64,000 nucleotides of DNA from an uncultured Lachnospiraceae bacterium. Lineage in GTDB: Bacteria > Bacillota > Clostridia > Lachnospirales > Lachnospiraceae. Positions 17,587-28,062 of this stretch are shown piece by piece. Every line of letters starts with the position of its first letter. The first letter of the stretch is position 1. Position numbers and translations under genes: made by a program. The notes below the pieces were generated by a model, which worked only from the letters and a program-made list of their open reading frames with translations, made no database searches and was not told where the DNA came from. Location of the stretch: positions 1-64,000 of the forward strand of contig CANRIV010000011.1 of the NCBI GenBank assembly GCA_947630805.1, given 5' to 3'.

Positions 17587-19680
17587 ATGGAAAATCAATC
17601 AAATATTACGAAAACGAGTCAGTCCGGAAAAAAGAAAACAATCAAAGAAAGATTGCGTCAATTTTTTTATCAAGCAAAACATAAGAAGATGACAGAAAAG
17701 CAGAAGAAAACATTACTGCTGGCAATAAAAATTATTACCGTTGTCGTATTTGCGTGTGTTTATCTGCTTTTATTCGCACAGGGATTGTACAAAGAAAGCG
17801 ACAGTGAAGGAATCCACTGGAAACGTATTGCAATTCCGACTTTGATTTTTATTTTGCCATCAATTCTGTTGTTTGTAAAAATAAAAATACCGGAAAAGAT
17901 AAATATTCTGCTGTCTGTTTTGTTCAGCCTTTTTGTCATGAAAGAAAATTTCATAATGTTACAGATGTCTCAGGGGTATCAGTACAAAAATCTGCCGCTG
18001 CAGATTCAGGATTTAAATATGCTGATTATATTTATGATTTTTATTGTTATTTATGCCCTGTTCAATAGTTTTAAGGCGTCCATTATCGGATTAAATATTA
18101 TTACAGTGATATTTGGACTGACGAATTATTTTCTGTCACAGTTTCGCGGGACCGGATTTTTGGCGGTGGACATTTTGAATATAGAAACTGCTGCAAATGT
18201 AGCGCAGGGATATGAGTACACACTAGATTTTTACACGTATCTGCTGCTCTTAACTTCGTTTGCTCTTTGTCTTTTGGCCGTAAAGCTGGGACGGAACACG
18301 ATTACAAGAAAATGGTGGCGGCTGATACCGATTATACTGGCCATCTGTGTCGTATGTCGCTGCAATGAGACATTTTTGGAGACAGATGAGTTTGATAAAC
18401 TGTTAAAAATTAAATATTTTAAACCGCAGGAAACTTTTGATAAAAATGGAATGTATGCTTCTTTTGCAAAGAGCATAAAAGACTTAATTGTAGATCCGCC
18501 GGAGGGATATTCCGTTGCCAAAGTAAAAGAAATTGCACAGACATATACTGCAAAAAAAGAGAAAAATAAAAATGAAAAAGCACCAAATATAATTATGATT
18601 ATGAATGAGGCTTTTACGGATTTTGATTCTTTCAGCGACTTAAATATTTCGGAAGACTGTATGCCTTATTTTCACAGTCTGAAAGAAAATACGATGAAAG
18701 GGCAAATGTTTGTTTCCATTTTTGGAGGGGGAACGGCCGCCACAGAGTTTGAGGCATTGACGTCTAATTCTATGGGATTTATTCCAAATGGAATTACAGC
18801 ATACAGTACTTATATTAATAAACCGATGCCATCTCTGGCTACGACACTGAGAGCGCAGAATTATGGTGGTATGCTGGCAATGCACCCGTTTAAAGGAAAC
18901 GGATATAAAAGAAATAAAGTATATCCGCTTCTCGGGTTTGAGCGTTTTATTACGCAGGATGATTTTGCAGCTGACACAGAGAGAGTAGGTCGTTTTATTT
19001 CTGATAATGCAGATATTGACAGAATCATTACCGAGTATGAGCAATATCGGAAGAAAAATGACAATCCTTTCTTTCTGTTTAATGTGACAATTCAAAATCA
19101 CAGTCCATTTTTAAGTGAGAATGTAAAAGACCGGGTACAGTTAAAGTATCCTCTCAATATTCCGGAAGCAGACCAGTATGTGGATTTAATGAAATATTCA
19201 GATGAAGCACTGAAAAAACTGATTGAATATTTTAAAAATATAGATGAGCCTACATTGGTTGTATTTTTTGGGGATCATCAGCCGAAACTGGAAAATGATT
19301 TTTATGCACAAATTAAGAAAAAATCCAGATTAGATGAAAAGTATGAAGAATTGGAAAAAAGAAATACACAGTTTATTATCTGGGCGAATTATGATATTGA
19401 AGAGCAGGAGGATATGAGTATCAGTTCTAATTATTTAAGCTCGCTTATTTTGGATACTGCAGGACTTCAAAAAAATGGATATGACAAATTTTTGTCGGAA
19501 TTCAGAAAGAAAGTACCTGTTATTACAAAATATGGATATATCGGGGAAAATGGGAAGTTTTATGAGGTAGAAAATAAAAAATCCCCATATTATGAATGGA
19601 TAAACAAATATAACATGATAGAATACAATAATATATTTGACGTAAAAAACAGAGTAAAAGAAATGTTTGAAGTAAAGTAA
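17587..19680 (+). CDS. LTA synthase-like membrane phosphoglycerol transferase/sulfatase
   Basis: A 697-residue protein with a basic cytoplasmic N-terminus, about five membrane spans (residues 45-245) and an external alkaline-phosphatase-superfamily domain. Metal-site motifs include IIMIMNEAFTDFD (near 340), a candidate nucleophile Thr in FGGGTAATEFEALT (near 385), HPFKGNG and FFGDHQPKL (near 560). This layout matches LtaS and related phosphoglycerol transferases that build or modify cell-envelope polymers; the exact polymer cannot be read. It lies between spoVAC and spoVAD on the same strand, 132 bases after spoVAC. It ends at a terminator shared with the opposing symporter gene. Confidence 0.85.
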   Translation: MENQSNITKTSQSGKKKTIKERLRQFFYQAKHKKMTEKQKKTLLLAIKIITVVVFACVYLLLFAQGLYKESDSEGIHWKRIAIPTLIFILPSILLFVKIKIPEKINILLSVLFSLFVMKENFIMLQMSQGYQYKNLPLQIQDLNMLIIFMIFIVIYALFNSFKASIIGLNIITVIFGLTNYFLSQFRGTGFLAVDILNIETAANVAQGYEYTLDFYTYLLLLTSFALCLLAVKLGRNTITRKWWRLIPIILAICVVCRCNETFLETDEFDKLLKIKYFKPQETFDKNGMYASFAKSIKDLIVDPPEGYSVAKVKEIAQTYTAKKEKNKNEKAPNIIMIMNEAFTDFDSFSDLNISEDCMPYFHSLKENTMKGQMFVSIFGGGTAATEFEALTSNSMGFIPNGITAYSTYINKPMPSLATTLRAQNYGGMLAMHPFKGNGYKRNKVYPLLGFERFITQDDFAADTERVGRFISDNADIDRIITEYEQYRKKNDNPFFLFNVTIQNHSPFLSENVKDRVQLKYPLNIPEADQYVDLMKYSDEALKKLIEYFKNIDEPTLVVFFGDHQPKLENDFYAQIKKKSRLDEKYEELEKRNTQFIIWANYDIEEQEDMSISSNYLSSLILDTAGLQKNGYDKFLSEFRKKVPVITKYGYIGENGKFYEVENKKSPYYEWINKYNMIEYNNIFDVKNRVKEMFEVK

Positions 19681-19730
19681 AGACAGAATCTTATAAGATA
19701 GAAAAATAATATAATGAAAAAATAATTGTT

Positions 19731-19776
19731 AAAAAAGTCTGCGGCAAAACTTATCGGTTTGCCACAGACTTTTTTG
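19731..19776. terminator. Bidirectional terminator between the LTA-synthase-like gene and the symporter gene
   Basis: AAAAAAGTCTGCGGCAAA pairs with TTTGCCACAGACTTTTTT with one mismatch, giving T tracts on both strands between convergent genes. Confidence 0.85.
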
Positions 19777-19810
19777 TTATGGGAAACTGCTTTGCAATTT
19801 CTTATAAAAT
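19776..19810. repeat. Short palindromic repeat, copy 2
   Basis: ATGGGAAACTGCTTTGCAAT followed by TTCTTATAAAAT is a near copy of the palindrome at 13763-13797. It again directly follows a terminator hairpin. Confidence 0.55.
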
Positions 19811-21343
19811 TTATTTTGTCTTCTTGATAGATTCAAATTCGTCTATAATATTTTGTTCCGGAGCTTTTGTCAAAAGACTTACTACTACGATAAATACAGA
19901 AGCTACAATGAAGGATGGAAGAAGTTCATAAATATCCCAAACTCCACCGATAGGGCGAATCGCAAATTTCCATACAAAAATCATAATAGCTCCCGCGAGC
20001 ATGCCGCTGATAGCTCCATACTTATTAGACCGTTTCCAAAACAATGCGAACAGCATTACTGGGCCGAAAGTAGCGCCAAATCCTGCCCATGCAAACGATA
20101 CAATCTGAAAAACAGAGTTGTTTGGATCTACGGCTAGAAACATCGCAATAATGGAAATGCAGATAACTGCTCCTCTGGCAACAATCATTTTTGTTTTTTC
20201 AGAAATGTTTAAGCCCAGGACACCTTCCAAAAGATTTTCCGATACACTGGAAGAAGCAGCAAGCAGTTGGGAATCTGCAGTGGACATGGTCGAGGCAAGA
20301 ATACCTGCAAGAATTACTCCGGCAAGCAGAGCAAAGAAAATGCCGTGCGTACTTAAAACATGGGATATCTGTACAATAATTGTCTCCGGATCAAAGGAGC
20401 CGAATTCTCCTACAATGCCATGCGCTGACATACTCACACCCATAATACCGATGAAAACTGCAACTGCCATAGAAATAACAACCCAGACACTGGCAATTCT
20501 TCTGGAAAGTTTTATCTTCTCAGCATCTTCAATCGCCATAAATCTCAACAGAATATGTGGCATACCAAAGTATCCGAGTCCCCACGACAGAGTAGAAAAA
20601 ATGGTAATAATACCATATGGGCTGGCAATATTATTTTCTGCATCATATGTAGCATTGAAATCGATAAATCCCGGGATGTCTTTTACGCTCGAGATAATTT
20701 CATCCATACCGCCCACAGAAATAATTCCGTATATGAGTACAATAGCAAGCGCGATTGTCATGATAATGCTCTGAATAAAGTCAGATGTACTTGCAGCCAG
20801 AAATCCGCCTAACGTTGTATAGGCCACAATAATAATTGCGCTGATAATCATTGCTGTGAGGTAATTTACCCCAAACAGGGAGTTAAAAAGTTTTCCGCAT
20901 GCAGCAAATCCGGAAGCAGTATACGGTACAAAGAAAATGATAATAAGTATAGCCGAAATAAACTTTAAGACTTTTTTATCTCTGTATCGGTTTGCAAAGA
21001 AATCCGGAATCGTAATTGAATTACCACAGATAACAGTATATCTTCTCAGTCTTTTAGCGACAATCAGCCAGTTTACATATGTACCGATTGCCAGTCCTAC
21101 GACGGTCCAGAACGCATCACATAGTCCGGTCAGATAAGCCAGACCCGGAACACCCATCAGCAGATAGCTGCTCATGTCGGAAGCTTCTGCACTCATGGCT
21201 GTAACAAATGGTCCTAATTTTCTTCCGCCGAGATAGAAATCTCCTGTAGTATTGCTTCGTTTTGCAAAATAAAAGCCAATTCCAATGATAGACACCATAT
21301 AAACAATGATGGATATCAGAATTCCAATTTCTGATGTAATCAT
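19811..21343 (-). CDS. putP: Sodium:solute symporter, PutP (Na+/proline) type
   Basis: A 510-residue member of the SSS family with about 13 membrane spans. DFYLGGRKLGPFVTAMSAEA and ASDMSSYLLMGVPGLAYLTG match the Na+/substrate core of PutP-type carriers, and STADSQLLAASSS is the conserved helix-8 region. Proline is the likely solute, but related SSS carriers differ. The start is 21343, with AAAAGGAGAG upstream. The upstream ATG at 21418 lacks a ribosome site and would overlap the promoter. It points against the spoVA genes and splits them. Confidence 0.88.
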   Translation of the reverse strand: MITSEIGILISIIVYMVSIIGIGFYFAKRSNTTGDFYLGGRKLGPFVTAMSAEASDMSSYLLMGVPGLAYLTGLCDAFWTVVGLAIGTYVNWLIVAKRLRRYTVICGNSITIPDFFANRYRDKKVLKFISAILIIIFFVPYTASGFAACGKLFNSLFGVNYLTAMIISAIIIVAYTTLGGFLAASTSDFIQSIIMTIALAIVLIYGIISVGGMDEIISSVKDIPGFIDFNATYDAENNIASPYGIITIFSTLSWGLGYFGMPHILLRFMAIEDAEKIKLSRRIASVWVVISMAVAVFIGIMGVSMSAHGIVGEFGSFDPETIIVQISHVLSTHGIFFALLAGVILAGILASTMSTADSQLLAASSSVSENLLEGVLGLNISEKTKMIVARGAVICISIIAMFLAVDPNNSVFQIVSFAWAGFGATFGPVMLFALFWKRSNKYGAISGMLAGAIMIFVWKFAIRPIGGVWDIYELLPSFIVASVFIVVVSLLTKAPEQNIIDEFESIKKTK

Positions 21344-21389
21344 AAATTTCTCTCCTTTTCGAATTGTAAATATTTTTAACATCTTTACT

Positions 21390-21418
21390 ATTGTATATAA
21401 AATATTCAGTTTAGGCAA
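21390..21418 (-). promoter_or_regulatory. Sigma-A promoter for the putP-type symporter
   Basis: On the minus strand TTGCCT, 17 bases, TACAAT, located 47 bases before the gene start. Confidence 0.6.
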
Positions 21419-21574
21419 GTGAAACGTTAAAAGACTAAAGTAAATGATAAAAAATCAGAGAAAAAGTAAAAAAATAGATAATAAATTTAACTTTTTTGAG
21501 AAAAATGAAAGAACAGGAATATTTAGACCTCAGCTGGAAAAACTATAAAATATAAAATTCAGGTAGGTGTATGT

Positions 21575-22585
21575 ATGGGACGAATGTTAGGAAAGCAAAG
21601 CGTGGTTTTTGATAATCCTCCTTATATTATAGAGGGAGCGTCTATTGTGGGGCAGAAAGAGGGGGAAGGACCATTGGGAAAACTTTTTGATGTGGTAGAG
21701 CAGGACCCGATGCTTGGAAGAGATACGTGGGAAGAGGCGGAAAGTCTGCTGCAAAAAGAGGCTATCCAAAAGGTTTTGTTTAAATCAAATATGAATAAAG
21801 AAGATATCCGTTATATTTTTGCGGGAGATTTGTTAGGGCAGTTAATTGCCACCACGTTTGGAATTTTGGAATTTGAAATTCCGTTTTTCGGATTATATGG
21901 TGCTTGTTCTACGATGGGAGAAGCGTTGAGTATGGCGGCAATTACTGTGGACGGCGGTAATGCAGATAATGTAATCGCTATCGCCTCCAGTCATTTTGCA
22001 AGCGCGGAGAGACAGTTTAGATTTCCGCTTGCTTACGGGAATCAGAGACCTTATTCTGCCACCTGGACAGTAACCGGATGTGGATCTGTAATTGTCAGCA
22101 GGCAGAAAGGATTTGCAAAAATATCCGGACTAACGACTGGAAAAATCGTGGATTTTGGTGTGAAAGATGCCCAAAATATGGGAGCATGTATGGCGCCGGC
22201 GGCCTCAGATACTATTTATCAGCATTTCCAGGATTTTAATACCCGGCCGGAAGATTATGATAAAATTATTACCGGAGATTTGGGTGTTGTTGGAAAAACA
22301 ATTCTGTTTGATTTGTTAAATGAGAAAGGGTATGACATTTCAAAACAACATATGGACTGTGGGATAGAAATGTTTGATGCGGGAACACAGGATACGCATG
22401 CCGGAGGGAGCGGATGTGGATGTTCTGCAACTGTGCTGACGGGATATGTTTTCCGGCAGATAAGAAAAAAAGCATTTAAAAAAGTATTATTTATTCCTAC
22501 CGGTGCATTGATGTCTCCTGTCAGTTTTAATGAAGGGAACAGTGTCCCGGGAATTGCGCATTGTGTTCAAATTGAAATTGCTTAA
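21575..22585 (+). CDS. spoVAD: Stage V sporulation protein AD
   Basis: A 336-residue soluble protein with a thiolase-like fold that binds dipicolinic acid in the SpoVA complex. Features include the start TVVFDNPP-like GKQSVVFDNPPYIIEGAS, GLYGACSTMGEAL near residue 110, SSHFASAERQFRFPLAYGNQR and the C-terminal GNSVPGIAHCVQIE. It starts at an ATG with AGGTAGGTG upstream. It is cut off from spoVAA-AC by two genes and so needs its own promoter or long read-through. No convincing sigma-G box was found in the 150 bases upstream. Confidence 0.95.
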   Translation: MGRMLGKQSVVFDNPPYIIEGASIVGQKEGEGPLGKLFDVVEQDPMLGRDTWEEAESLLQKEAIQKVLFKSNMNKEDIRYIFAGDLLGQLIATTFGILEFEIPFFGLYGACSTMGEALSMAAITVDGGNADNVIAIASSHFASAERQFRFPLAYGNQRPYSATWTVTGCGSVIVSRQKGFAKISGLTTGKIVDFGVKDAQNMGACMAPAASDTIYQHFQDFNTRPEDYDKIITGDLGVVGKTILFDLLNEKGYDISKQHMDCGIEMFDAGTQDTHAGGSGCGCSATVLTGYVFRQIRKKAFKKVLFIPTGALMSPVSFNEGNSVPGIAHCVQIEIA

Positions 22586-22606
22586 AAAAAGAGGAGCGTA
22601 GTAAAA

Positions 22607-22960
22607 ATGATTTTTATAAAAAGTTTTTTGGTAGGTGGCGCTATCTGTGCCGTTGTTCAGATTTTTATTGATAAAACAAAACTCACACCAGGTAGAATTA
22701 TGGTGGGCCTGGTTTGCTTAGGGGTAGTATTGGGAGCCATTGGAATTTATCAGCCTTTTGCAGATTGGGCGGGATGTGGCGCCACAGTTCCTCTTTTAGG
22801 GTTTGGTAATACTCTTTGGAAGGGAATGAAGGATGCGATAGCCGAATCGGGGATATTGGGATTATTTGAAGGCGGATTTACGGCAGGAGCAGTAGGCATT
22901 TCGGGAGCTTTGATTTTCGGATATCTGGCGTCTTTGATATTTAAACCTAAAATGAAGTAA
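22607..22960 (+). CDS. spoVAE: Stage V sporulation protein AE (SpoVAEb type)
   Basis: A 117-residue membrane protein of the SpoVAE(b) type, related to SpoVAC. It has KSFLVGGAICAVVQIFIDKT at the N-terminus, GATVPLLGFGNTL in the middle and a C-terminal GALIFGYLASLIF span. It is probably part of the channel for Ca-dipicolinate. It follows spoVAD by 21 bases with an AGAGGAG ribosome site. No spoVAF or gerA-like gene follows. Confidence 0.93.
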   Translation: MIFIKSFLVGGAICAVVQIFIDKTKLTPGRIMVGLVCLGVVLGAIGIYQPFADWAGCGATVPLLGFGNTLWKGMKDAIAESGILGLFEGGFTAGAVGISGALIFGYLASLIFKPKMK

Positions 22961-23077
22961 TTTCCCGTACAGCAAATAGTATCATTGTGACAAATTTTCT
23001 ATTATTCTGCAAACGATTAAAAAAATAAAGTATTTTGCTGATAGTACTTATAAAATTAAGTTAAGCCCTATAAAAAG

Positions 23078-23106
23078 TTGATAAAATTAATTCTTTAAGA
23101 TATAAT
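23078..23106 (+). promoter_or_regulatory. Sigma-A promoter for gdhA
   Basis: TTGATA, 17 bases, TATAAT. A strong match, 87 bases upstream of the start codon, in a 232-base A/T-rich gap that shows nothing else clear. Confidence 0.75.
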
Positions 23107-23141
23107 TTTCTTTAGTGTGCTAATGTAGTAAATATAGATGA

Positions 23142-24527
<1,386 letters not shown>

Positions 24528-24560
24528 TTCTGAGCATGAAAGGATAGTTAAATTTTAATA

Positions 24561-24619
24561 AAAAAAATCACCAAGAGCAGATTTATGTCGGAACACCGAC
24601 AGCTCTTGGTGATTTTTTT
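24561..24619. terminator. Bidirectional terminator between gdhA and the PBP gene
   Basis: A long hairpin pairs AAATCACCAAGAGC with GCTCTTGGTGATTT, with a second nested stem (GTCGG/CCGAC). T tracts lie at both ends between convergent genes. Confidence 0.9.
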
Positions 24620-24625
24620 ATGGAT

Positions 24626-27229
24626 TTAACGGGCTGCTTTTGAGGCAGGCTCCGTAGTTTTTATTTTGGAGGATGTGTTGGTCTTTGGAGTAGCTCCGGT
24701 TTCAGCGGAGGCCTTATTGTCTGTCGTATCTGGGCGAGCGGTTGTCGTCTCATTTTCCTGAGATGAAACAGCCTTTGTGGTTGTGCTTTCCGTACGGTCT
24801 GAGTCACCACTGTTCAGACGATTGTAATTTTTAGCCGTGCCGGAATGATATGTGCACTTGTCAGGTTGTGTTCCCTTGGAAAAATATTCTTTGTGGGTTT
24901 TAGGACATACTCCGTCAATCGCCACTTTTCCGGAAGAATTACAGATATTATATGCTTTTACATCCTTTCCACTCTGGAAATCTTTTGCTTTATATTTTTT
25001 TACGGTATCTATCTGATTCATAATTTTTGCCCACATGCGTTCATGGTATGCCTGATCTCCCGATAAAGTTTTATTTTCATCGTATCCTGTCCAGATCGAA
25101 GCGGTAAGATAAGGAGTGTAACCGCAAAACCATAAATCATATTCACTGGAGGTTGTACCTGTTTTTCCTGCAACAGGCATTCCGTTGTCAAGTTTACATG
25201 CGGTACCGGTCCCTTCCGTGACGACACTTATCATTGCCTGCGTCAGTAAGTCTGCAGTAGAAGTTTTCAATACGGTCTTTGTTTTAGGTACGGTATTGTC
25301 CAGAAGAACACGTCCATTGCTGTCGATTACCTGTGAGTAGAAAGCAGGTCGGATATATTTTCCCGCGTTAGCAATGGAAGCATAAGCAGCCGTCATTTCC
25401 ACATTTGTGACACCATCGGTAATACCACCCAGAGCCAAAGGCTGATTGATATCCGAAGATACCGTTCCATCCGGCTCGACACGGTTGTCCACTAACGTTG
25501 TAATACCGAAATTAAGAAGGTAATCATACCCCAGCTGAGGAGTGATTTCCGTGAGTGTTTTTACGGCACAGATGTTCATAGAGTCTGCAATCGCTTTTCT
25601 TACGGTAACTGTTCCACGATATCCTCTATACCAGTTTTTTACCGGTCTGCCGTTGGAGTAATTATATGGCTCGTCGACAATCGTGGTAGTCAATGTGTAT
25701 CCCATCGTATCAATGGCCGGAGCGTAAGTAGATAAAATTTTGAATGTGGAGCCCGGCTGACGGGTAGAATCAGAGGCTCTGTTCAGGGAAAGACTTACGT
25801 TTTTCTTACCCCGTCCTCCCACAATAGCCTTTACGTACCCGGTACTTTGATCCATTACCGTAAAGGATGCCTGTGGCTGTGGATTGTAATATAGTGTCTC
25901 ATATTGAGAATATCCGTCTTTTTCTTTGATTCCTTTTTTATAGTATTTTTTCTTTAGATGTTTTTTATATTCATCAACACATTCTTTTGCAGATTCTTTG
26001 GAAGAGAATAAAAGCTTATAGTCTTTCTCTTTCAAAACTGTTTTGTGATATGCGATAATGTCACTCTCATCAAAATTGTCAATGGTGCCATCAGGATTCT
26101 GGACAGACCACGCCCAGTTGATAGAATAATAAATAGAGTATGGATAATTGGAATCATCGGATATCTCCGTATCACAAATTTTCTGAATTTCAGAATCCTG
26201 AGTAGAATAAATTTTTAAGCCGCCACTGTAAACAGAATTATACGCCTGTGTGTAAGTGTATCCTTTTCTTTCCTGTAAATCTTCCATAACTTGTTTGATG
26301 ACTTCATCTACAAAATATGAATATACGGTATCCCCCTGTTTTTCTAATTTATTGTTTACTTTTTGAATTCTTGCGTAGACATTGTCTTTTATGGCTTTGT
26401 TATATTGTTTTTGAGTAATGTGTTTTGCTTCAAGCATATTGTCCAATATTTTTTTGCGCCGTGCCGCGTTTTTTTCCGGATTGGAAATCGGATTCAGCGC
26501 CGAGGGGCTTTGCGTGATAGCGGCAATGACTGCTGCTTCAGAAATCGTAATTTTGCTGACGTCTTTATTGAAGTATCGCAGAGATGCTGCCTGAACGCCC
26601 AGTGTATTAGAGCCAAGGTTTATAGTATTTAAATAAGTCTCCAGAATCGTGTCTTTTGAAGTTACTTTTTCTAACTGAATGGCAAGATATTGTTCCTGAA
26701 GTTTTCGCTTGACAGAAGAGGCAAAGGAATTTTCCTGCGTCCAGTCAGTAAAAACGTTATTTTTTAAGACCTGTTGGGTAATGGTACTGGCACCTTCGGA
26801 AGGGTTGAAAGTCGTCAGGGCAATAAAAGCAGCACGTCCGATTCCTTGGATATCAATGCCATTGTGTTCGTAGAAGCGGGCATCTTCCGTGTCAATAAAT
26901 GCCCAGCGGAGATGTTCCGGTACCTGGTCCAGTGAAACTTTAATACGGTTTGATCCGCTGGTAATTAATTTGGCAATCTGTTTATTATCTGCATTATATA
27001 CTGTGGTAGAATACGAAGAAGGGACAATCGATACATCATCAATCGATGGTGCGCTTTTAATAATTCCGCGCACAACGCCCAATAATAAAAATCCTGCTGT
27101 GATAATGAAGAGCAAGATAATATATAGAATTATTTTTAATACGGAAATCATAGATTTGGACACCAGTTTTTTCTGAACGGAAACTAAGTCCTTTTGTTTA
27201 TCAATGGTTTCTTTATATCCAAAATTCAT
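24626..27229 (-). CDS. Class A penicillin-binding protein (PBP1A family)
   Basis: An 867-residue bifunctional peptidoglycan synthase. It has a membrane anchor at residues about 30-55, a GT51 glycosyltransferase domain (DTEDARFYEHNGID near 111, EGASTITQQVLKN near 150), and a transpeptidase domain with the SxxK serine in QPGSTFKI (near 491), SMN (near 549) and KTGTT (near 688). A Ser/Thr-rich disordered external tail of about 75 residues ends the protein. The start is 27229, with AGGAGG upstream. An open frame continues 187 codons upstream, but it runs antisense into yigZ and lacks support. An extended -10 (TGCTATAAT) lies just upstream. Confidence 0.95.
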   Translation of the reverse strand: MNFGYKETIDKQKDLVSVQKKLVSKSMISVLKIILYIILLFIITAGFLLLGVVRGIIKSAPSIDDVSIVPSSYSTTVYNADNKQIAKLITSGSNRIKVSLDQVPEHLRWAFIDTEDARFYEHNGIDIQGIGRAAFIALTTFNPSEGASTITQQVLKNNVFTDWTQENSFASSVKRKLQEQYLAIQLEKVTSKDTILETYLNTINLGSNTLGVQAASLRYFNKDVSKITISEAAVIAAITQSPSALNPISNPEKNAARRKKILDNMLEAKHITQKQYNKAIKDNVYARIQKVNNKLEKQGDTVYSYFVDEVIKQVMEDLQERKGYTYTQAYNSVYSGGLKIYSTQDSEIQKICDTEISDDSNYPYSIYYSINWAWSVQNPDGTIDNFDESDIIAYHKTVLKEKDYKLLFSSKESAKECVDEYKKHLKKKYYKKGIKEKDGYSQYETLYYNPQPQASFTVMDQSTGYVKAIVGGRGKKNVSLSLNRASDSTRQPGSTFKILSTYAPAIDTMGYTLTTTIVDEPYNYSNGRPVKNWYRGYRGTVTVRKAIADSMNICAVKTLTEITPQLGYDYLLNFGITTLVDNRVEPDGTVSSDINQPLALGGITDGVTNVEMTAAYASIANAGKYIRPAFYSQVIDSNGRVLLDNTVPKTKTVLKTSTADLLTQAMISVVTEGTGTACKLDNGMPVAGKTGTTSSEYDLWFCGYTPYLTASIWTGYDENKTLSGDQAYHERMWAKIMNQIDTVKKYKAKDFQSGKDVKAYNICNSSGKVAIDGVCPKTHKEYFSKGTQPDKCTYHSGTAKNYNRLNSGDSDRTESTTTKAVSSQENETTTARPDTTDNKASAETGATPKTNTSSKIKTTEPASKAAR

Positions 27230-27337
27230 TGTAAATCCTCCTATTTGTTCAATTATAGCAAAAGGACAGAATTTAATAAAGGGGAAAAATGTCAGAGTGT
27301 GACAGAAGAAAAGAAAGCTTCTTTTTGGAAGCGGGTG

Positions 27338-27366
27338 TTGGAATGTGGAAAGAAGTGTGCTATATT
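27338..27366 (+). promoter_or_regulatory. Sigma-A promoter for yigZ-typA
   Basis: TTGGAA, 17 bases, TATATT with a TG extended -10, 44 bases before the yigZ start. Confidence 0.65.
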
Positions 27367-27409
27367 TATTCAGATAAATATTATTCTGCAATACAGATAA
27401 GAGGAAACA

Positions 27410-28036
27410 ATGAAAGAATATTTGATTACAGAAAGACAGGGCGAGGGAGAAATTACGGAGAAAAAATCCAGATTTATTGCCCATGTCATTCCTGTCAATA
27501 CAGAGGCAGAGGCAGTGCATCATATTGAGCAAATCAGAAAAAAATACTGGGATGCACGGCATAATTGTTTTGCATATGTAATAGGAAGAAACAACGAAAT
27601 CCAACGATTCAGTGATGATGGCGAGCCGCAGGGCACTGCAGGAAAGCCGATTCTGGAAGTGCTGATGGGCAGCGACATTCATGATACGCTGATTGTAGTT
27701 ACCAGATATTTTGGCGGTGTCCTTTTGGGGACCGGAGGACTTGTAAGGGCCTACGGGCTGTCGGCGAAAGAAGGATTGAAGCATACACACCTGGTGAAAG
27801 TATGCGAAGGTGTGCGCTTCCGGCTTCAGACAGATTATAACAACATTGGAAAAATTAAATACATTATGGCACAGATGTCTGTTACAGCCGTAGAAGAGTA
27901 CGGTGCAGATGTGATTTTAACCATAGAAATGAGAGCGCAGGAGTCGGAACAGTTTTGCAGTAAGGTGACAGATGCTACCAGCGGAAAGGCTGTTTTCGGA
28001 CCGATGGAGCGCATTGATTATAAGGAAAAAATTTAA
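27410..28036 (+). CDS. yigZ: YigZ/IMPACT family protein
   Basis: A 208-residue protein with the UPF0029/IMPACT N-terminal domain (KKSRFIAHVIPV; RFSDDGEPQGTAGKPIL; RYFGGVLLGTGGLVRAYG) and a C-terminal domain of the type shared with elongation factor G domain IV. The family is near-universal and linked to translation regulation, but its biochemical role in bacteria is unsettled. It has an AGAGGA ribosome site and is followed 26 bases later by typA, another translation-associated gene. Confidence 0.92.
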   Translation: MKEYLITERQGEGEITEKKSRFIAHVIPVNTEAEAVHHIEQIRKKYWDARHNCFAYVIGRNNEIQRFSDDGEPQGTAGKPILEVLMGSDIHDTLIVVTRYFGGVLLGTGGLVRAYGLSAKEGLKHTHLVKVCEGVRFRLQTDYNNIGKIKYIMAQMSVTAVEEYGADVILTIEMRAQESEQFCSKVTDATSGKAVFGPMERIDYKEKI

Positions 28037-28062
28037 TAGGAAAGAGAAAGAGGAGAGATAAA

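Noticed and set aside
20118-20774. 218-codon plus-strand frame inside the putP-type gene
   Set aside because: Antisense to a conserved transporter; composition reflects the complement of membrane-span codons.
21419-21574. Sigma-G promoter for spoVAD
   Set aside because: GAATA at about 21512 has no CATnnTA at proper spacing; nothing else fits.
27230-27790. 187-codon upstream extension of the penicillin-binding protein frame
   Set aside because: It runs antisense into yigZ, its residues do not resemble PBP N-termini, and a strong ribosome site sits directly before the ATG at 27229.
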